The position numbers and the translations under genes were made by a program. Under the pieces are notes generated by a model. That model had not been told where the DNA came from. It did no database searches and saw nothing but the letters and a program-made list of their open reading frames with translations. Shown one piece after another: positions 26,988 through 37,499 of a stretch of DNA of 64,000 nt. Source of the DNA: Pseudonocardiaceae bacterium (GTDB taxonomy: Bacteria; Actinomycetota; Actinomycetes; Mycobacteriales; Pseudonocardiaceae); assembly GCA_009379845.1 (NCBI GenBank), contig WHSZ01000001.1, forward strand, positions 186,001 through 250,000, read 5' to 3'. How positions within the stretch are numbered: position 1 is the stretch's first letter; every line of letters begins with the position of its first letter.

Positions 26988-27077
26988 CAACGATTGAAGC
27001 ATACAGCGTTAACTAAGTGAAGAATCTCCGCGTGATCACCTCTGCGCACCGGGTCAGCGGCGCCGCTTGCCGATCGG

Positions 27078-27091
27078 AATAACTTGTTCTA
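27078..27091. promoter_or_regulatory. KstR-type operator of fadA5
   Basis: AATAACTTGTTCTA fits the pattern except for the first base; 37 bases before the fadA5 GTG. With the site at 26974 it frames a divergent promoter region. Confidence 0.72.
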
Positions 27092-27092
27092 G

Positions 27093-28292
<1,200 letters not shown>

Positions 28293-28304
28293 CTCACAGG
28301 GAGG

Positions 28305-29207
28305 TCAGACGCCGTACACCGGCTCGGGTTCCGCCGCCTTGGCGAGCAGTTCGGCGACCACCGGACCAAGCTCCGCAGGCTCCCACCGGGAGCCCTTGTC
28401 CGCCTCCGGGCCGTGTCGCCAACCCTGCGCGACCGAGATCCTGCCACCCTCGAGTTCGAACACCCGGCCGGTGACCGCCCTGGAAGCCGAACTGCCGAGC
28501 CATACCACGAGCGGCGACACGTTCTCCGGTGCCATGGTGTCGAAGCCGTCCTCGGGCCGCGCCATGGCTTCCGCGAAAGCCTGCTCGGTCATCCGCGTCC
28601 GCGCGGCCGGTGCGATCGCGTTGACCGTGATCCCGTAGCGAGCGAACTCCGCCGCCGACACCACGGTCAGTCCCGCGATGCCCGCCTTCGCCGCCGAATA
28701 GTTGCCCTGGCCAACGCTGCCGAGCAACCCCGCGCCGGAGCTGGTATTGATGATCCTGGCGTCCACGTCCCGGCCGGCTTTGCTTTCCTGGCGCCAGTAG
28801 GCCGCAGCGTGCCGCGCCGGCGCGAAGTGCCCCTTGAGGTGCACGCGGATCACCGCGTCCCACTCCTGCTCGTCGAGGTTCACCAGCATGCGATCCCGCA
28901 GGAATCCAGCGTTGTTCACCAAGACATCGAGACCACCGAACGCCTCGAGCGCGGTCGTGATCAGCCGCGCGGCACCGTCCCAATCGGCCACGTCGTCGGC
29001 ATTCGGCACCGCTTTTCCGCCCATAGCGGCGATCTCGTCGACGACCTCGGCCGCGGGACCCGGCGAGGAAGCCGAGCCGTCCAACGCCACGCCGACGTCG
29101 TTGACCACCACGTTGGCGCCCTCGGCGGCGAACGCCAATGCGTGCGCCCGGCCGATCCCCCTCCCGGCCCCGGTCACGATGACGATTCGCCCGTCGCACA
29201 GCCCCAT
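28305..29207 (-). CDS. SDR-family dehydrogenase, Rv3548c-like
   Basis: 300 residues: TGAGRGIG at 12-19, NNAG, NTSSGAGLLG and YSAAKAG give a complete SDR active site; a C-terminal extension of about 40 residues resembles Hsd4A-type proteins. Likely a 3-hydroxyacyl-CoA dehydrogenase acting in HIP or side-chain metabolism; the position matches Rv3548c. Start ATG shares one base with the stop of the upstream SDR (TGATG), so both are one transcript, read from the KstR2-type promoter at 30037. Confidence 0.82.
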   Translation of the reverse strand: MGLCDGRIVIVTGAGRGIGRAHALAFAAEGANVVVNDVGVALDGSASSPGPAAEVVDEIAAMGGKAVPNADDVADWDGAARLITTALEAFGGLDVLVNNAGFLRDRMLVNLDEQEWDAVIRVHLKGHFAPARHAAAYWRQESKAGRDVDARIINTSSGAGLLGSVGQGNYSAAKAGIAGLTVVSAAEFARYGITVNAIAPAARTRMTEQAFAEAMARPEDGFDTMAPENVSPLVVWLGSSASRAVTGRVFELEGGRISVAQGWRHGPEADKGSRWEPAELGPVVAELLAKAAEPEPVYGV

Positions 29208-29989
29208 CAGGTCTCCTTGTTCACGTTGCTGGCCGCCAGAAATGCCGGCTTCTCCCCGCCGCCGTGCACCAGCATGGTCGATCCGCTCACGTAGGAAGCC
29301 AGCGGAGAAGCCAGGAAAACCGCGCAGGCGCCCACCTCGTCCGGCTCAGCCAGCCGGCCGAGCGCAACCGTGTCGCCAACCGCCGCCACCCCGTCCTCGT
29401 CGCCGTAGTGTTCCTCGCTCCGTTCGGTGCGCACCATGCCAACGCCGAGCGCGTTCACCCGAACCTTGGGCGCCCATTCGACAGCGAGACTCGCCGTGAG
29501 GTTGTCCAAGCCCGCCTTGGCCGCGCCGTAGGCGGCGGTGCCGGGTGATGGCCGCCGCGCGCTCACGCTGCTGACCATCACGATCCGGCCGCCGGATTCC
29601 TGTTGCTGCATCACGGCATTCGCCCGCTGGGACACCAGCAGCGGAGCGAGCAGGTTGACCTCAACCACCTTGGAGTGAAACCGAGGGGACGCCGTGGACG
29701 CGTGCGCGAACGGCGATCCCCCGGCGTTGTTCACCACCACGTCAAGCTTCCCGTGCCGCTGCGTGACGGTCTCGACGAGCCGCGCCACCTGATCCTCGTC
29801 ACGGACATCGCACGGTACGAACTCGGCTTCGCGCCCGTCGGCGCGAACGGGTTCATCCGGTTCGCGCCGCGCACAGGTGATCACCTCGGCGCCTGCCAGC
29901 AGGAAGGCACGGGTGATCCCGGCTCCGACGCCGCGGACCCCACCGGTCACCAATACCGTGGCACCGTTCATTTTCAGCTCGAGTGCCAC
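29207..29989 (-). CDS. SDR-family dehydrogenase, Rv3549c-like
   Basis: 260 residues: VTGGVRGVG near residue 14, NNAGG near 88, SSVSARRPSPGTAAYGAAKAG with Ser, Tyr and Lys of the active site, and SGSTMLVHGG at the end. Corresponds in order to Rv3549c. GTG at 29989 has GAGGAGG 6 bases upstream; ATG at 29971 (MNGATVLVTGG) is an alternative. It faces echA20 across the KstR2 site, which ties it to HIP catabolism. Exact substrate not readable. Confidence 0.82.
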   Translation of the reverse strand: MALELKMNGATVLVTGGVRGVGAGITRAFLLAGAEVITCARREPDEPVRADGREAEFVPCDVRDEDQVARLVETVTQRHGKLDVVVNNAGGSPFAHASTASPRFHSKVVEVNLLAPLLVSQRANAVMQQQESGGRIVMVSSVSARRPSPGTAAYGAAKAGLDNLTASLAVEWAPKVRVNALGVGMVRTERSEEHYGDEDGVAAVGDTVALGRLAEPDEVGACAVFLASPLASYVSGSTMLVHGGGEKPAFLAASNVNKET

Positions 29990-30036
29990 CCAGACCTCCT
30001 CAAGGGCTATCCCCTGTGCGCGGGCGGTGTTAAGTT

Positions 30037-30054
30037 ACCAAGCAATCGCTAGGT
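30037..30054. promoter_or_regulatory. KstR2-type operator, SDR/echA20 divergent promoter
   Basis: ACCAAGCAATCGCTAGGT is an 18-base imperfect palindrome of the KstR2 type and closely resembles the sites at 37500 and 43670. It lies 19 bases before the echA20 ATG and 47 bases from the divergent SDR start. Confidence 0.8.
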
Positions 30055-30073
30055 TTGGAAGAAGGCCGATGCC

Positions 30074-30844
30074 ATGGGGATAGCCAGCAGCCGCACCGAC
30101 ACCGGCGTCACGGTGCTGACCATCGACTACCCGCCGGTCAACGCGCTGCCGGTACGAGGCTGGTTCGAGCTGGCCGAAGCGCTGAAGGAGGCCGGTTCCG
30201 ACCCGGCGACCCACGTCCTGGTACTGCGGGCCGACGGACGCGGATTCTGCGCGGGCGTTGACATCAAGGAGATCCAGCGGACCAGTGGCTACGACGCGCT
30301 TGTCGGCGCCAATCGTGGTTGCTTCGCCGCGTTCGCCGCCGTTTACGATTGCGAGGTACCGGTGATCGCGTCGGTGCACGGGTTCTGCCTCGGCGGCGGC
30401 ATCGGTCTCGTTGGCAACGCCGACGTGGTGCTCGCGTCGCCCGACGCGAGCTTCGCGCTGCCCGAAGTGGACAGAGGAGCTCTTGGGGCTGCCACCCATC
30501 TGGCCAGGCTGGTGCCACAGCACCTGATGCGAACGCTGTACTACACGGGACGCGCGATCACCGCGGATCAGCTGCACCAGCACGGTTCGGTCTACCAGGT
30601 GCCGCCCCGCGAGGAGTTGGACGATGCGGCCATGACCGTCGCCAGCGAGATCGCGGCGAAGGATACCAGGGTGATCCGCGCGGCCAAGGAGGCAATCAAC
30701 GGCATCGATCCGCAACCGGTGCACCACAGCTACCGGTTCGAGCAGGGCTACACCTTCGAACTCAACCTGACCGGAGCGGCCGAGGTGGCGCGGCAGTCCT
30801 TTCTCGACGGTCACGACACGCGATCGGCGGACCGGGAGCGGTAG
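30074..30844 (+). CDS. echA20: Crotonase-family ring hydrolase EchA20
   Basis: 256 residues of the crotonase fold: DYPPVNALP, GRGFCAGVDIKEIQ, ASVHGFCLGGGIGLVGNADV and LPEVDRGALGAA. It matches Rv3550. EchA20 hydrolytically opens ring D of the HIP-derived indene CoA ester (HIEC-CoA). It is first in echA20-ipdA-ipdB-ipdC, genes 8 bases apart or overlapping, directly under a KstR2-type operator. Confidence 0.9.
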   Translation: MGIASSRTDTGVTVLTIDYPPVNALPVRGWFELAEALKEAGSDPATHVLVLRADGRGFCAGVDIKEIQRTSGYDALVGANRGCFAAFAAVYDCEVPVIASVHGFCLGGGIGLVGNADVVLASPDASFALPEVDRGALGAATHLARLVPQHLMRTLYYTGRAITADQLHQHGSVYQVPPREELDDAAMTVASEIAAKDTRVIRAAKEAINGIDPQPVHHSYRFEQGYTFELNLTGAAEVARQSFLDGHDTRSADRER

Positions 30845-30852
30845 GAGAACCC

Positions 30853-31707
30853 ATGCGGGACAAGCGAATGACCGTGGACGAGGTGGTATCGCAGCTCGCC
30901 GACGGGATGACGATCGGGATCGGCGGCTGGGGATCCCGGCGTAAGCCCATGGCACTGGTTCGGGCGATACTGCGCTCATCGCTGCGCGATCTGACCGTCG
31001 TGACCTATGGCGGACCGGACGTCGGTCTGCTGTGTGCGGCTGGGAAGGTTCGTGAGCTGATCTACGGTTTCGTCTCACTTGACTCCATCCCGTACGACCC
31101 GTGGTTCCGGCACCGGCGTCAGACCGGTGGCATCGCGGTACGCGAGCTCGACGAGGGAATGCTCCAATGTGGACTACGGGCAGCGGGACACCGGTTGCCG
31201 TTCCTGCCCATCCGGGCCGGACTCGGCTCCGACGTGCCCAGCACCGACCCCCAGCTGCGTACGGTTCGCTCGCCCTACGATGACGAGGAGCTGATCGCCA
31301 TGCCCGCGCTGCACCTGGACGTCGCGCTGGTGCACCTGAACCGCGCCGACCGGCACGGGAACGCCTGCTATCTCGGCCCGGACCCGTACTTCGACGACCT
31401 GTTCTGCCTCGCGGCCGGGCGGCGATACGTCTCGTGCGAGCGCGTGGTGGACACCGGCGAGCTCGGCTCCTGTGGCCCACCACAATCGCTGCTGTTGAAC
31501 CGGTTGATGGTGGACGGCGTGGTGGAAACCCCTGGCGGTGCGCACTTCACCAGCTGCGTACCCGACTACGGCCGGGACGAGGTGTTCCAGCAGCACTACG
31601 TGGACGCCGCGGCGGACGGCGAATCCTGGCAGGCGTTCACCGGCCGGTTCCTTTCCGGCACCGAGGAAGAGTATCAAGCGGCCGTCCGTTCCGGAGTCGC
31701 GTCATGA
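30853..31707 (+). CDS. ipdA: COCHEA-CoA hydrolase subunit IpdA
   Basis: 284 residues of the class I CoA-transferase fold (MTIGIGGWGSRRKPMALVRAILRS, VTYGGPDVGLLCAAGKV, VALVHLNRADRHGNACYLGP). With IpdB it forms the ring-C-opening hydrolase that acts on COCHEA-CoA; the fold is that of a CoA transferase but the reaction is hydrolysis of a C-C bond. TAGGAG precedes the ATG; the stop overlaps the ATG of ipdB. Confidence 0.9.
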   Translation: MRDKRMTVDEVVSQLADGMTIGIGGWGSRRKPMALVRAILRSSLRDLTVVTYGGPDVGLLCAAGKVRELIYGFVSLDSIPYDPWFRHRRQTGGIAVRELDEGMLQCGLRAAGHRLPFLPIRAGLGSDVPSTDPQLRTVRSPYDDEELIAMPALHLDVALVHLNRADRHGNACYLGPDPYFDDLFCLAAGRRYVSCERVVDTGELGSCGPPQSLLLNRLMVDGVVETPGGAHFTSCVPDYGRDEVFQQHYVDAAADGESWQAFTGRFLSGTEEEYQAAVRSGVAS

Positions 31708-32462
31708 CCAGCGCCGCCACCCGTGCCGAGATCTGCGCGATCGCATGTGCCGATCTGTTCGCAGGCGACGGTGAGATCCTGGCCAGCCCGATGGGCCTGC
31801 TTCCCACCCTGGGGGCGCGCCTCGCCAAGCTCACCACCGAGCCCGATCTGCTGCTCTCCGACGGGGAAGCGTACCTGCTCGCGGACGTGCCGGAACTCGG
31901 GAACAACTCCTCGTCCGATGTGGAGGGCTGGCTGCCGTACCGGAAGGTGTTCGACATCGTCGCGCACGGCCGCCGGCACGTGGTGATGGGCGCCAACCAG
32001 ATCGACCGGTACGGCAATCAGAACATCTCCTGCATCGGCGCTCATGCGCATCCGACCAGACAGCTGCTCGGTTTCCGTGGCGCGCCGGGGAACACCGTGA
32101 ACCACCCGACCAGCTACTGGATTCCCCGGCACAGCACCCGGGTCTTCGTCGAATCCGTTGATGTCGTTTCCGGTGTCGGCTATGACCGCGCGAGGGCGGC
32201 CGGCTCGTCGGCACAGCGCTTCCATCAGATCCGGCGGGTCGTCAGCAACCTCGGTGTGTTCGACTTCAACACCTCAGACCACTCGATGCGCCTTGTCTCC
32301 ACGCATCCCGGCGTTCAGCAGGACGATGTCGTCCAGCAGACGTCCTTTCCGTTGGACACCCGCGACGCCGGCGAAACTCGCCAGCCGAGCGATGAGGAGT
32401 TGCGGTTGCTGCGCGAGGTGCTGGATCCGCGCGGGCTCCGGGAACGCGAGGTTTCGTCGTGA
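31704..32462 (+). CDS. ipdB: COCHEA-CoA hydrolase subunit IpdB
   Basis: 252 residues, the beta-type CoA-transferase fold: GDGEILASPMGLLPTLGARLAK, VMGANQIDRYGNQNIS, GAPGNTVNHPTSYW. Matches Rv3552. ATGA overlap with ipdA and GTGA overlap with ipdC secure stoichiometric translation. Reading frames that extend further left are shadows of ipdA. Confidence 0.9.
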   Translation: MTSAATRAEICAIACADLFAGDGEILASPMGLLPTLGARLAKLTTEPDLLLSDGEAYLLADVPELGNNSSSDVEGWLPYRKVFDIVAHGRRHVVMGANQIDRYGNQNISCIGAHAHPTRQLLGFRGAPGNTVNHPTSYWIPRHSTRVFVESVDVVSGVGYDRARAAGSSAQRFHQIRRVVSNLGVFDFNTSDHSMRLVSTHPGVQQDDVVQQTSFPLDTRDAGETRQPSDEELRLLREVLDPRGLREREVSS

Positions 32463-33523
32463 CCACATTGGACACGGCGCTCACCGAACTCGTCGGTGTG
32501 CGGTTTCCGGTGGTGCAGACCGGAATGGGCTGGGTGGCTGGGCCGCGGCTGGTCGCCGCCACGGCCAACGCGGGCGGCCTCGGCATCCTCGCGTCCGCCA
32601 CCATGACGTACCCGCAGCTGGATGCCGCGATCGAGGAGGTCAAGCAGCGTACCGGCGAGCCGTTCGGCGTGAACCTCCGCGCGGACGCGGTGGATGCCGC
32701 ACAGCGGGTCGAGCTGCTGATCCGGCACGGCGTGCGGGTCGCCTCGTTCGCGCTGGCTCCCAACAAGGAGATGATCGGCAAACTGAAAGACGCCGGGGTC
32801 GTCGTCATGCCGTCCGTCGGCGCCGTCCGGCACGCCGAGAAGGTCGCCGGCTGGGGTGCGGATGCCGTGGTGGTGCAAGGCAGCGAAGGCGGCGGGCACA
32901 CCGGAAACGTGCCGAGCACCCTGCTGCTGCCGTCGGTGGTGGACAGGGTGGACATTCCAGTGATCGCGGCTGGCGGCTTCTTCGACGGGCGCGGGCTGGC
33001 CGCCGCGCTCAGCTACGGTGCCTCCGGCGTCGCGATGGGCACCAGGTTCCTGCTGACTAAGGAAAGCACCGTGCCGGACGCGGTGAAGCGCGCGTACCTG
33101 GAACGCGGGCTGGACGGCACCGTCGTCACCACCCGTGTCGACGGGATCCCGCACCGGGTGCTGCGCACCGAGCTGATCGAGCGGCTGGAACGTCTCGGGC
33201 CCGCTCGCGGCCTGGCGAGCGCGGTGCGAAACGCGGCGCGGCTGTGCACCCTGACCGGTCTCGGCTGGTCCGCGATGCTGCGGGAAGGCCGGTCCATGCG
33301 GCGAACCCGCGGGCTCAGCTGGCCACAGGTGATCATGGCGGCGAACACGCCGATGCTGCTGCGCGCCGGGCTCGTCGAGGGGCGTACCGACGCGGGCGTG
33401 CTGGCATCCGGGCAGGTTGTGGGCCTGCTCGACGACCTGCCCAGCTGCGCCGAGGTGATCACCGGCACCGTCGACGAGGCGCACGCCGTGCTCGTGAGTC
33501 TTTTTGGGTGCTATAACCCTTAA
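32459..33523 (+). CDS. ipdC: IpdC, flavin-dependent NMO-like enzyme of HIP catabolism
   Basis: 354 residues with the nitronate-monooxygenase-like TIM barrel: VQTGMGWVAGPRLVAATANAGGLG, VVVQGSEGGGHTGN, AAGGFFDGRGLAAALSYGASGVAMGTRF. Equivalent to Rv3553. IpdC is required for a redox step that introduces unsaturation before ring D opening by EchA20. GTG start overlaps the ipdB stop. Its final codons (LVSLFGCYNP) form the left arm of the 33488-33539 hairpin. Confidence 0.87.
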   Translation: MTTLDTALTELVGVRFPVVQTGMGWVAGPRLVAATANAGGLGILASATMTYPQLDAAIEEVKQRTGEPFGVNLRADAVDAAQRVELLIRHGVRVASFALAPNKEMIGKLKDAGVVVMPSVGAVRHAEKVAGWGADAVVVQGSEGGGHTGNVPSTLLLPSVVDRVDIPVIAAGGFFDGRGLAAALSYGASGVAMGTRFLLTKESTVPDAVKRAYLERGLDGTVVTTRVDGIPHRVLRTELIERLERLGPARGLASAVRNAARLCTLTGLGWSAMLREGRSMRRTRGLSWPQVIMAANTPMLLRAGLVEGRTDAGVLASGQVVGLLDDLPSCAEVITGTVDEAHAVLVSLFGCYNP

Positions 33524-33539
33524 AAAGACTCATGAGCAC
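33488..33539. terminator. Bidirectional terminator-like hairpin at the ipdC/fadA6 junction
   Basis: Inverted repeat 33488-33505 with 33522-33539, 17 of 18 bases paired, T-run on one arm and A-run on the other, and a small inner GGGT/ACCC stem. It contains the last codons and stops of both convergent genes. Confidence 0.75.
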
Positions 33540-34684
33540 CGCTCGATGATGGTCACGTTCGCCTGGCCGCCACCTTCGCACATGGTCTGCAACCCGAACC
33601 GGGAACCGGTGCGCTCCAACTCGTGCAGCAGGGTGGCGAACAGCTTTGTTCCGGTAGCGCCGATCGGGTGGCCGAGCGCGATGCCGCCACCGTTGACGTT
33701 GACCCGATCCAGATCCGCACCGGTCGACTTCGCCCATGCCAGCACCACGGGCGCGAACGCCTCGTTGACCTCGAACAGATCGATGTCACCGATGTCCATC
33801 CCGGCCCGCTCAAGGGCATGCCGCGTCGCACGGATCGGCGCGGTCAGCATGTATATCGGATCCGCACCGCGAGCGGACAGGTGATGGATCCGGCCCCTCG
33901 GCGTGAGCCGGTGTTCCGCGACGGCCCGACCCGAAGCGACCAGCACCGCGCTGGCGCCGTCGGAGATCTGGCTGGCCATCGCCGCGGTAACGCATCCGCC
34001 TTCCCGCAACGGTTCCAGCGCTGCCATCTTCTCCGCGCTGGTGTCCCGCCGCGGACCCTCGTCGTGGCGCACGTCCCCGACCGGCGTGATCTCCCATTCA
34101 AACCGTCCCTCGTCGATGGCCGAACCAGCCCTAGTGTGGCTACGCAGCGCGAACTGTTCCAGCTCCTCGCGGCTCAACTCCCATCGTGCCGCGATCAGAT
34201 CGGCCGCGCGGAACTGGGAGATCTCCTCCTCGCCATACCGGTGCGACCACCCGGAACTTCCTTCGAACGGGGTGGGAAACCCGAACCGCTCGCCCGCGGT
34301 CATCGCCGCGCCGATCGGGATCTGGCTCATGTTCTGCACACCGCCGGCGACCACCAGATCGGCGGTCTCGCTCAGCACCGCCTGGGCGGCGAAGTGCAGC
34401 GCCTGCTGGCTCGACCCGCATTGCCGGTCCACGGTCACGCCGGGCACTTCTTCCGGGAACCCGGCCGCCAGCCACGCCGTTCGCGCGATGTCGCCGGCCT
34501 GCGGACCGACCGTGTCAACGCAGCCGAAAATCACATCGTCGACCTCGATCGGGTCCACGTCGGCACGACCGAGCAGCGCCTCGATCACGTGCGCGCCGAG
34601 ATCAGCCGAGTGCATCTTGCTGAGCGCCCCGCCGCGGCGGGCAACCGGAGTGCGTATGGCATCAACGATATACGCCTCGGACAC
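33530..34684 (-). CDS. fadA6: Thiolase FadA6 (HIP catabolism)
   Basis: 384 residues. Nucleophile Cys89 in VDRQCGSSQQ, NEAFAPVVLAW, GGGIALGHPIGATGTK and TMCEGGGQANVTIIE complete the thiolase active site. Same family as FadA5 but in the Rv3556c position next to kstR2, so it should cleave a CoA ester from ring C/D degradation. GTG start with AAAGGAG upstream, 12 bases after the kstR2 stop: same operon. Confidence 0.9.
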   Translation of the reverse strand: MSEAYIVDAIRTPVARRGGALSKMHSADLGAHVIEALLGRADVDPIEVDDVIFGCVDTVGPQAGDIARTAWLAAGFPEEVPGVTVDRQCGSSQQALHFAAQAVLSETADLVVAGGVQNMSQIPIGAAMTAGERFGFPTPFEGSSGWSHRYGEEEISQFRAADLIAARWELSREELEQFALRSHTRAGSAIDEGRFEWEITPVGDVRHDEGPRRDTSAEKMAALEPLREGGCVTAAMASQISDGASAVLVASGRAVAEHRLTPRGRIHHLSARGADPIYMLTAPIRATRHALERAGMDIGDIDLFEVNEAFAPVVLAWAKSTGADLDRVNVNGGGIALGHPIGATGTKLFATLLHELERTGSRFGLQTMCEGGGQANVTIIERCS

Positions 34685-34696
34685 CGGATTCTCCTT

Positions 34697-35341
34697 TCAT
34701 ATCCCGCTTCTGGCGGCCTTCCGGCGGCGAACCGCGATCCCGTCGAGCAGGATCTGCAAATACTGCTCCGCGACGTCCCGTGCGGACAACTCCCCGCCAG
34801 GGCGATACCAGTGCACGGCAACCCATACCGTGTCCCGGATGAACCGGTAGACCAGCTCCACGTCGAGTCCCTGCCGGAACACCCCCTCGCGCATGCCCTC
34901 CTCCAGCAACCGGATCCACAGCTTGCGGAACTCGACGTTCCGGTCGGCCAGGTAGGAGAACCGGTCGAACCGCACGAGGTACTTCGATTCGTTCTGGTAG
35001 ATCGCCACCTCGGCGCGCCGCGCGTTGATGCATTCGAACGATGCCACGACGATCGCTTCCAGTGTGGCCCTTGGACCGAGCTCACTGGCCACGATCTCGC
35101 GGTACCGCCCGAAGAGCTCGTCCAAGAAATCCGTCAGGATCTCGTCGACCATCGATTCCTTGGAATCGAAATGGTGATACAGGCTGCCGGACAGAATCCC
35201 CGCGGCGTCGGCGATATCCCGTACGGTCGTCGCCCGGTACCCACGCTCGGCGAACATCTCGGCGGCCAACGCGAGCAACTCGGCGCGCCGCCCGGACGCA
35301 CCATTTCCCGCGGTGGGCTTACGGGGTCCCCGAGGACTCAT
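34697..35341 (-). CDS. kstR2: TetR-family repressor KstR2
   Basis: 214 residues. N-terminal helix-turn-helix at about residues 38-58 (ATTVRDIADAAGILSGSLYHHF) and a ligand domain with LVYRFIRDTVWVAVHWYRPGG, both nearly as in Rv3557c. KstR2 represses HIP genes and is released by HIP-CoA. GAAGGG precedes the ATG. Three matching palindromes in the window (30037, 37500, 43670) are its likely targets. No KstR2-type site lies directly upstream, so it is probably transcribed with fadE30-ipdF or from an unrecognised promoter. Confidence 0.93.
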   Translation of the reverse strand: MSPRGPRKPTAGNGASGRRAELLALAAEMFAERGYRATTVRDIADAAGILSGSLYHHFDSKESMVDEILTDFLDELFGRYREIVASELGPRATLEAIVVASFECINARRAEVAIYQNESKYLVRFDRFSYLADRNVEFRKLWIRLLEEGMREGVFRQGLDVELVYRFIRDTVWVAVHWYRPGGELSARDVAEQYLQILLDGIAVRRRKAARSGI

Positions 35342-35376
35342 CGGCCATCCCTTCGCGTGACTGCCCCATCGTGCAC

Positions 35377-35405
35377 GGATGCTGGCTGGTTCATGGATGC
35401 TGGCT
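35377..35405. repeat. Short direct repeat between ipdF and kstR2
   Basis: GGATGCTGGCT occurs twice (35377-35387 and 35395-35405), 18 bases apart, over the end of ipdF and the kstR2 upstream region. It could be chance or a binding site pair. Confidence 0.35.
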
Positions 35406-36173
35406 ACTCACCGAGACGACCTCACCGGTCAGGTAGGAGGCGTACTCGCTCGCCAGGAACACCATCACGTTGGCGACCTCCCACGGCTGCGCGGCGCGGC
35501 CGAACGCTTCCCGCTCCGCGAGCTCGTCCAGCAGTTCCTCGCTGGTGACCTTCGCGAGGAACGGGTGCGCGGCAAGGCTCGGCGCGACCGCGTTGACCCG
35601 GATACCGTGCGCGGCGACGTCCAGCGCGGCGCATCGGGTGAACGCCATGACCCCGGCCTTCGCGGCCGCGTAGTGCGCCTGCCCTTGCTGCGCGCGCCAG
35701 CCGACCACCGACGCGTTGTTGACCACTGCTCCCCCGCCGCCGCGCTCGACCATGTGCCGCAGCGCGGCGCGGGTGCAGCGGAAGGTGCCGTTCAGCGTCA
35801 CGTCCAGCACCCGCTGCCACTCGTCGTCGGACATCTCCAGCACCGACCGGGTGCCACCGAGCCCAGCATTGTTGATCAACACATCCACCCGGCCGAATCG
35901 CTCGACGGCGCCGGCAAGCAGCTCGGCCACCTGCCGTTCGTCGGTGACGTCGCAGACCAGTGCCTGCACGCGGTTGCCGTGTTCGGCGGCCAGCTTCTCG
36001 GTGGTCTCGCCGAGCCTGCGCTGGTGCGCGTCGCTGAGGATCACCTGCGCGCCTTCTTCGAGGCAGCGGGCCGCCGCGGCGGAACCGATGCCGGTGCCCG
36101 CGGCGGCGGTGACGATCACGGTCTTATCGGCCAGCAGCTGATGGCCGGCCGGGTACGGCGGCACGGTGGTCAC
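35391..36173 (-). CDS. ipdF: SDR-family dehydrogenase IpdF-type (Rv3559c-like)
   Basis: 260 residues: cofactor motif TAAAGTGIG, NNAGLGG, NNASVVGW, YAAAKAG with catalytic Tyr and Lys, and a C-terminal YLTGEVVSV. It lies between fadE30 and kstR2 as Rv3559c does, and that protein is assigned to a hydroxy/keto conversion of HIP intermediates. GTG at 36173 has GAGGAGG 7 bases upstream; the frame is open to 36218 but without a ribosome site. Confidence 0.82.
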   Translation of the reverse strand: MTTVPPYPAGHQLLADKTVIVTAAAGTGIGSAAAARCLEEGAQVILSDAHQRRLGETTEKLAAEHGNRVQALVCDVTDERQVAELLAGAVERFGRVDVLINNAGLGGTRSVLEMSDDEWQRVLDVTLNGTFRCTRAALRHMVERGGGGAVVNNASVVGWRAQQGQAHYAAAKAGVMAFTRCAALDVAAHGIRVNAVAPSLAAHPFLAKVTSEELLDELAEREAFGRAAQPWEVANVMVFLASEYASYLTGEVVSVSSQHP

Positions 36174-36267
36174 GGGCGCACCTCCTCGGCGGTCGCCGCG
36201 ACGGACCGAGGGGCACATTCGGGGCGTCTAGTGCCCGGAAGGTGGCCTTCACGACAAAACACGGTGG

Positions 36268-37443
36268 TCATGGGCGTGGCTCCTTCGGCAGGCCGAGTAC
36301 TCGCTCGGCGATGATGTTGCGCTGGATCTCGCTGGAACCGCCGTAGATCGTGTCCGCGCGGCTGAACAGGAACAACCGCTGCCACTCGTCCAGCTCGCCG
36401 GGTGCGGCTCCGGTGACCATGGACGCGGCGCCTGCCACCTCCATCGCCAGCTCGCCAAGCGCCCGATGCCAACTCGCCCAGAACAGTTTCGCGACCGAGG
36501 CCTCGGCCCCCGGCGCGCCCTCGGCGCCAAGGGTGCGGGTGGCGTGCGCGCGCATCACCTCCAGCCCGATGTGCGCCCTGGTGAGCTTGTCCCGCAGCAC
36601 CGGGTCGGTGTCCGCGCCGGTTTCCCGCGCCAGCGCGACGATGCCGTCCAGCTCACGGCGGAAGCCGACCTGCTGGCCGAGCGTGGCCACCCCGCGCTCG
36701 AACCCGAGCGTCGCCATCGCCACCCGCCACCCGTCGCCCACCTCGCCGACGACCATGTCCCGCCCGGTGCGCGCGCCGTCGAAGAACACCTCGTTGAATT
36801 CCGAGGTGCCGGTGAGCTGAACGATCGGGCGGACCCGCACGCCCGGCTGGTCCATCGGCACCAGCAGGTAGGACAGCCCGGCCTGGCGCCGGGAACCGCG
36901 TTCGGTGCGCGCCACCACGAAACACCAGTCCGCGACGTGCGCCAGCGAGGTCCACACCTTCTGCCCGGTCAGCACCCACTCGGCACCGTCGGGCACCGCC
37001 GAGGTGGACACCGACGCGAGGTCCGATCCCGCACCCGGTTCGGAGTAGCCCTGGCACCACAGCTCGGACACCGACGCGATCCCTGGCAGGAAGCGGCGCC
37101 GCTGCTCGGGCGTGCCGAACGCGATCAGCGTCGGCCCGAGCAATTGCTCGCCGACGTGGCTCACCCGCGCCGGCGCGTTAGCGCGGGCGTACTCCTCGTG
37201 AAAGATCACCTGCTGCTCGATGCTGGCGCCCCGGCCACCGTGCTCGACCGGCCAGCCGAGGCAGGACCACCCGCTCGCGGCCAGATGGCGATCCCACTCC
37301 AGCCGCGCGTCGAACCGCTCGTGTTCCCGCCCTGGGCCGCCGAGCCCGCGCAGCGCGGCGAAGGTCCCTGACAGGTTGTCAGCCAACCAATCGCGCACCG
37401 TTCGCCGGAAGGAGGCGGCGTCCTGGTCACCGATCGGATCCAC
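36268..37443 (-). CDS. fadE30: Acyl-CoA dehydrogenase FadE30
   Basis: 391 residues. WCQGYSEPGAGSDLASV, KVWTSLAHVADWCFVVARTE, TGTSEFNEVFFDGART and IYGGSSEIQRNIIAERVLGLP agree closely with Rv3560c; the last segment is the FAD-binding element of full acyl-CoA dehydrogenases. FadE30 dehydrogenates an HIP-CoA derivative. I prefer GTG at 37443 (GGGAGA 6 bases upstream, N-terminus like the mycobacterial protein) over TTG at 37476. Divergent from fadD3 across a KstR2 site. Confidence 0.88.
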   Translation of the reverse strand: MDPIGDQDAASFRRTVRDWLADNLSGTFAALRGLGGPGREHERFDARLEWDRHLAASGWSCLGWPVEHGGRGASIEQQVIFHEEYARANAPARVSHVGEQLLGPTLIAFGTPEQRRRFLPGIASVSELWCQGYSEPGAGSDLASVSTSAVPDGAEWVLTGQKVWTSLAHVADWCFVVARTERGSRRQAGLSYLLVPMDQPGVRVRPIVQLTGTSEFNEVFFDGARTGRDMVVGEVGDGWRVAMATLGFERGVATLGQQVGFRRELDGIVALARETGADTDPVLRDKLTRAHIGLEVMRAHATRTLGAEGAPGAEASVAKLFWASWHRALGELAMEVAGAASMVTGAAPGELDEWQRLFLFSRADTIYGGSSEIQRNIIAERVLGLPKEPRP

Positions 37444-37499
37444 GGTCTCTCCCGGAAGGGCCTCGGCTCTGGTCAACGGTTTGGCGCTTACGGTAGCCT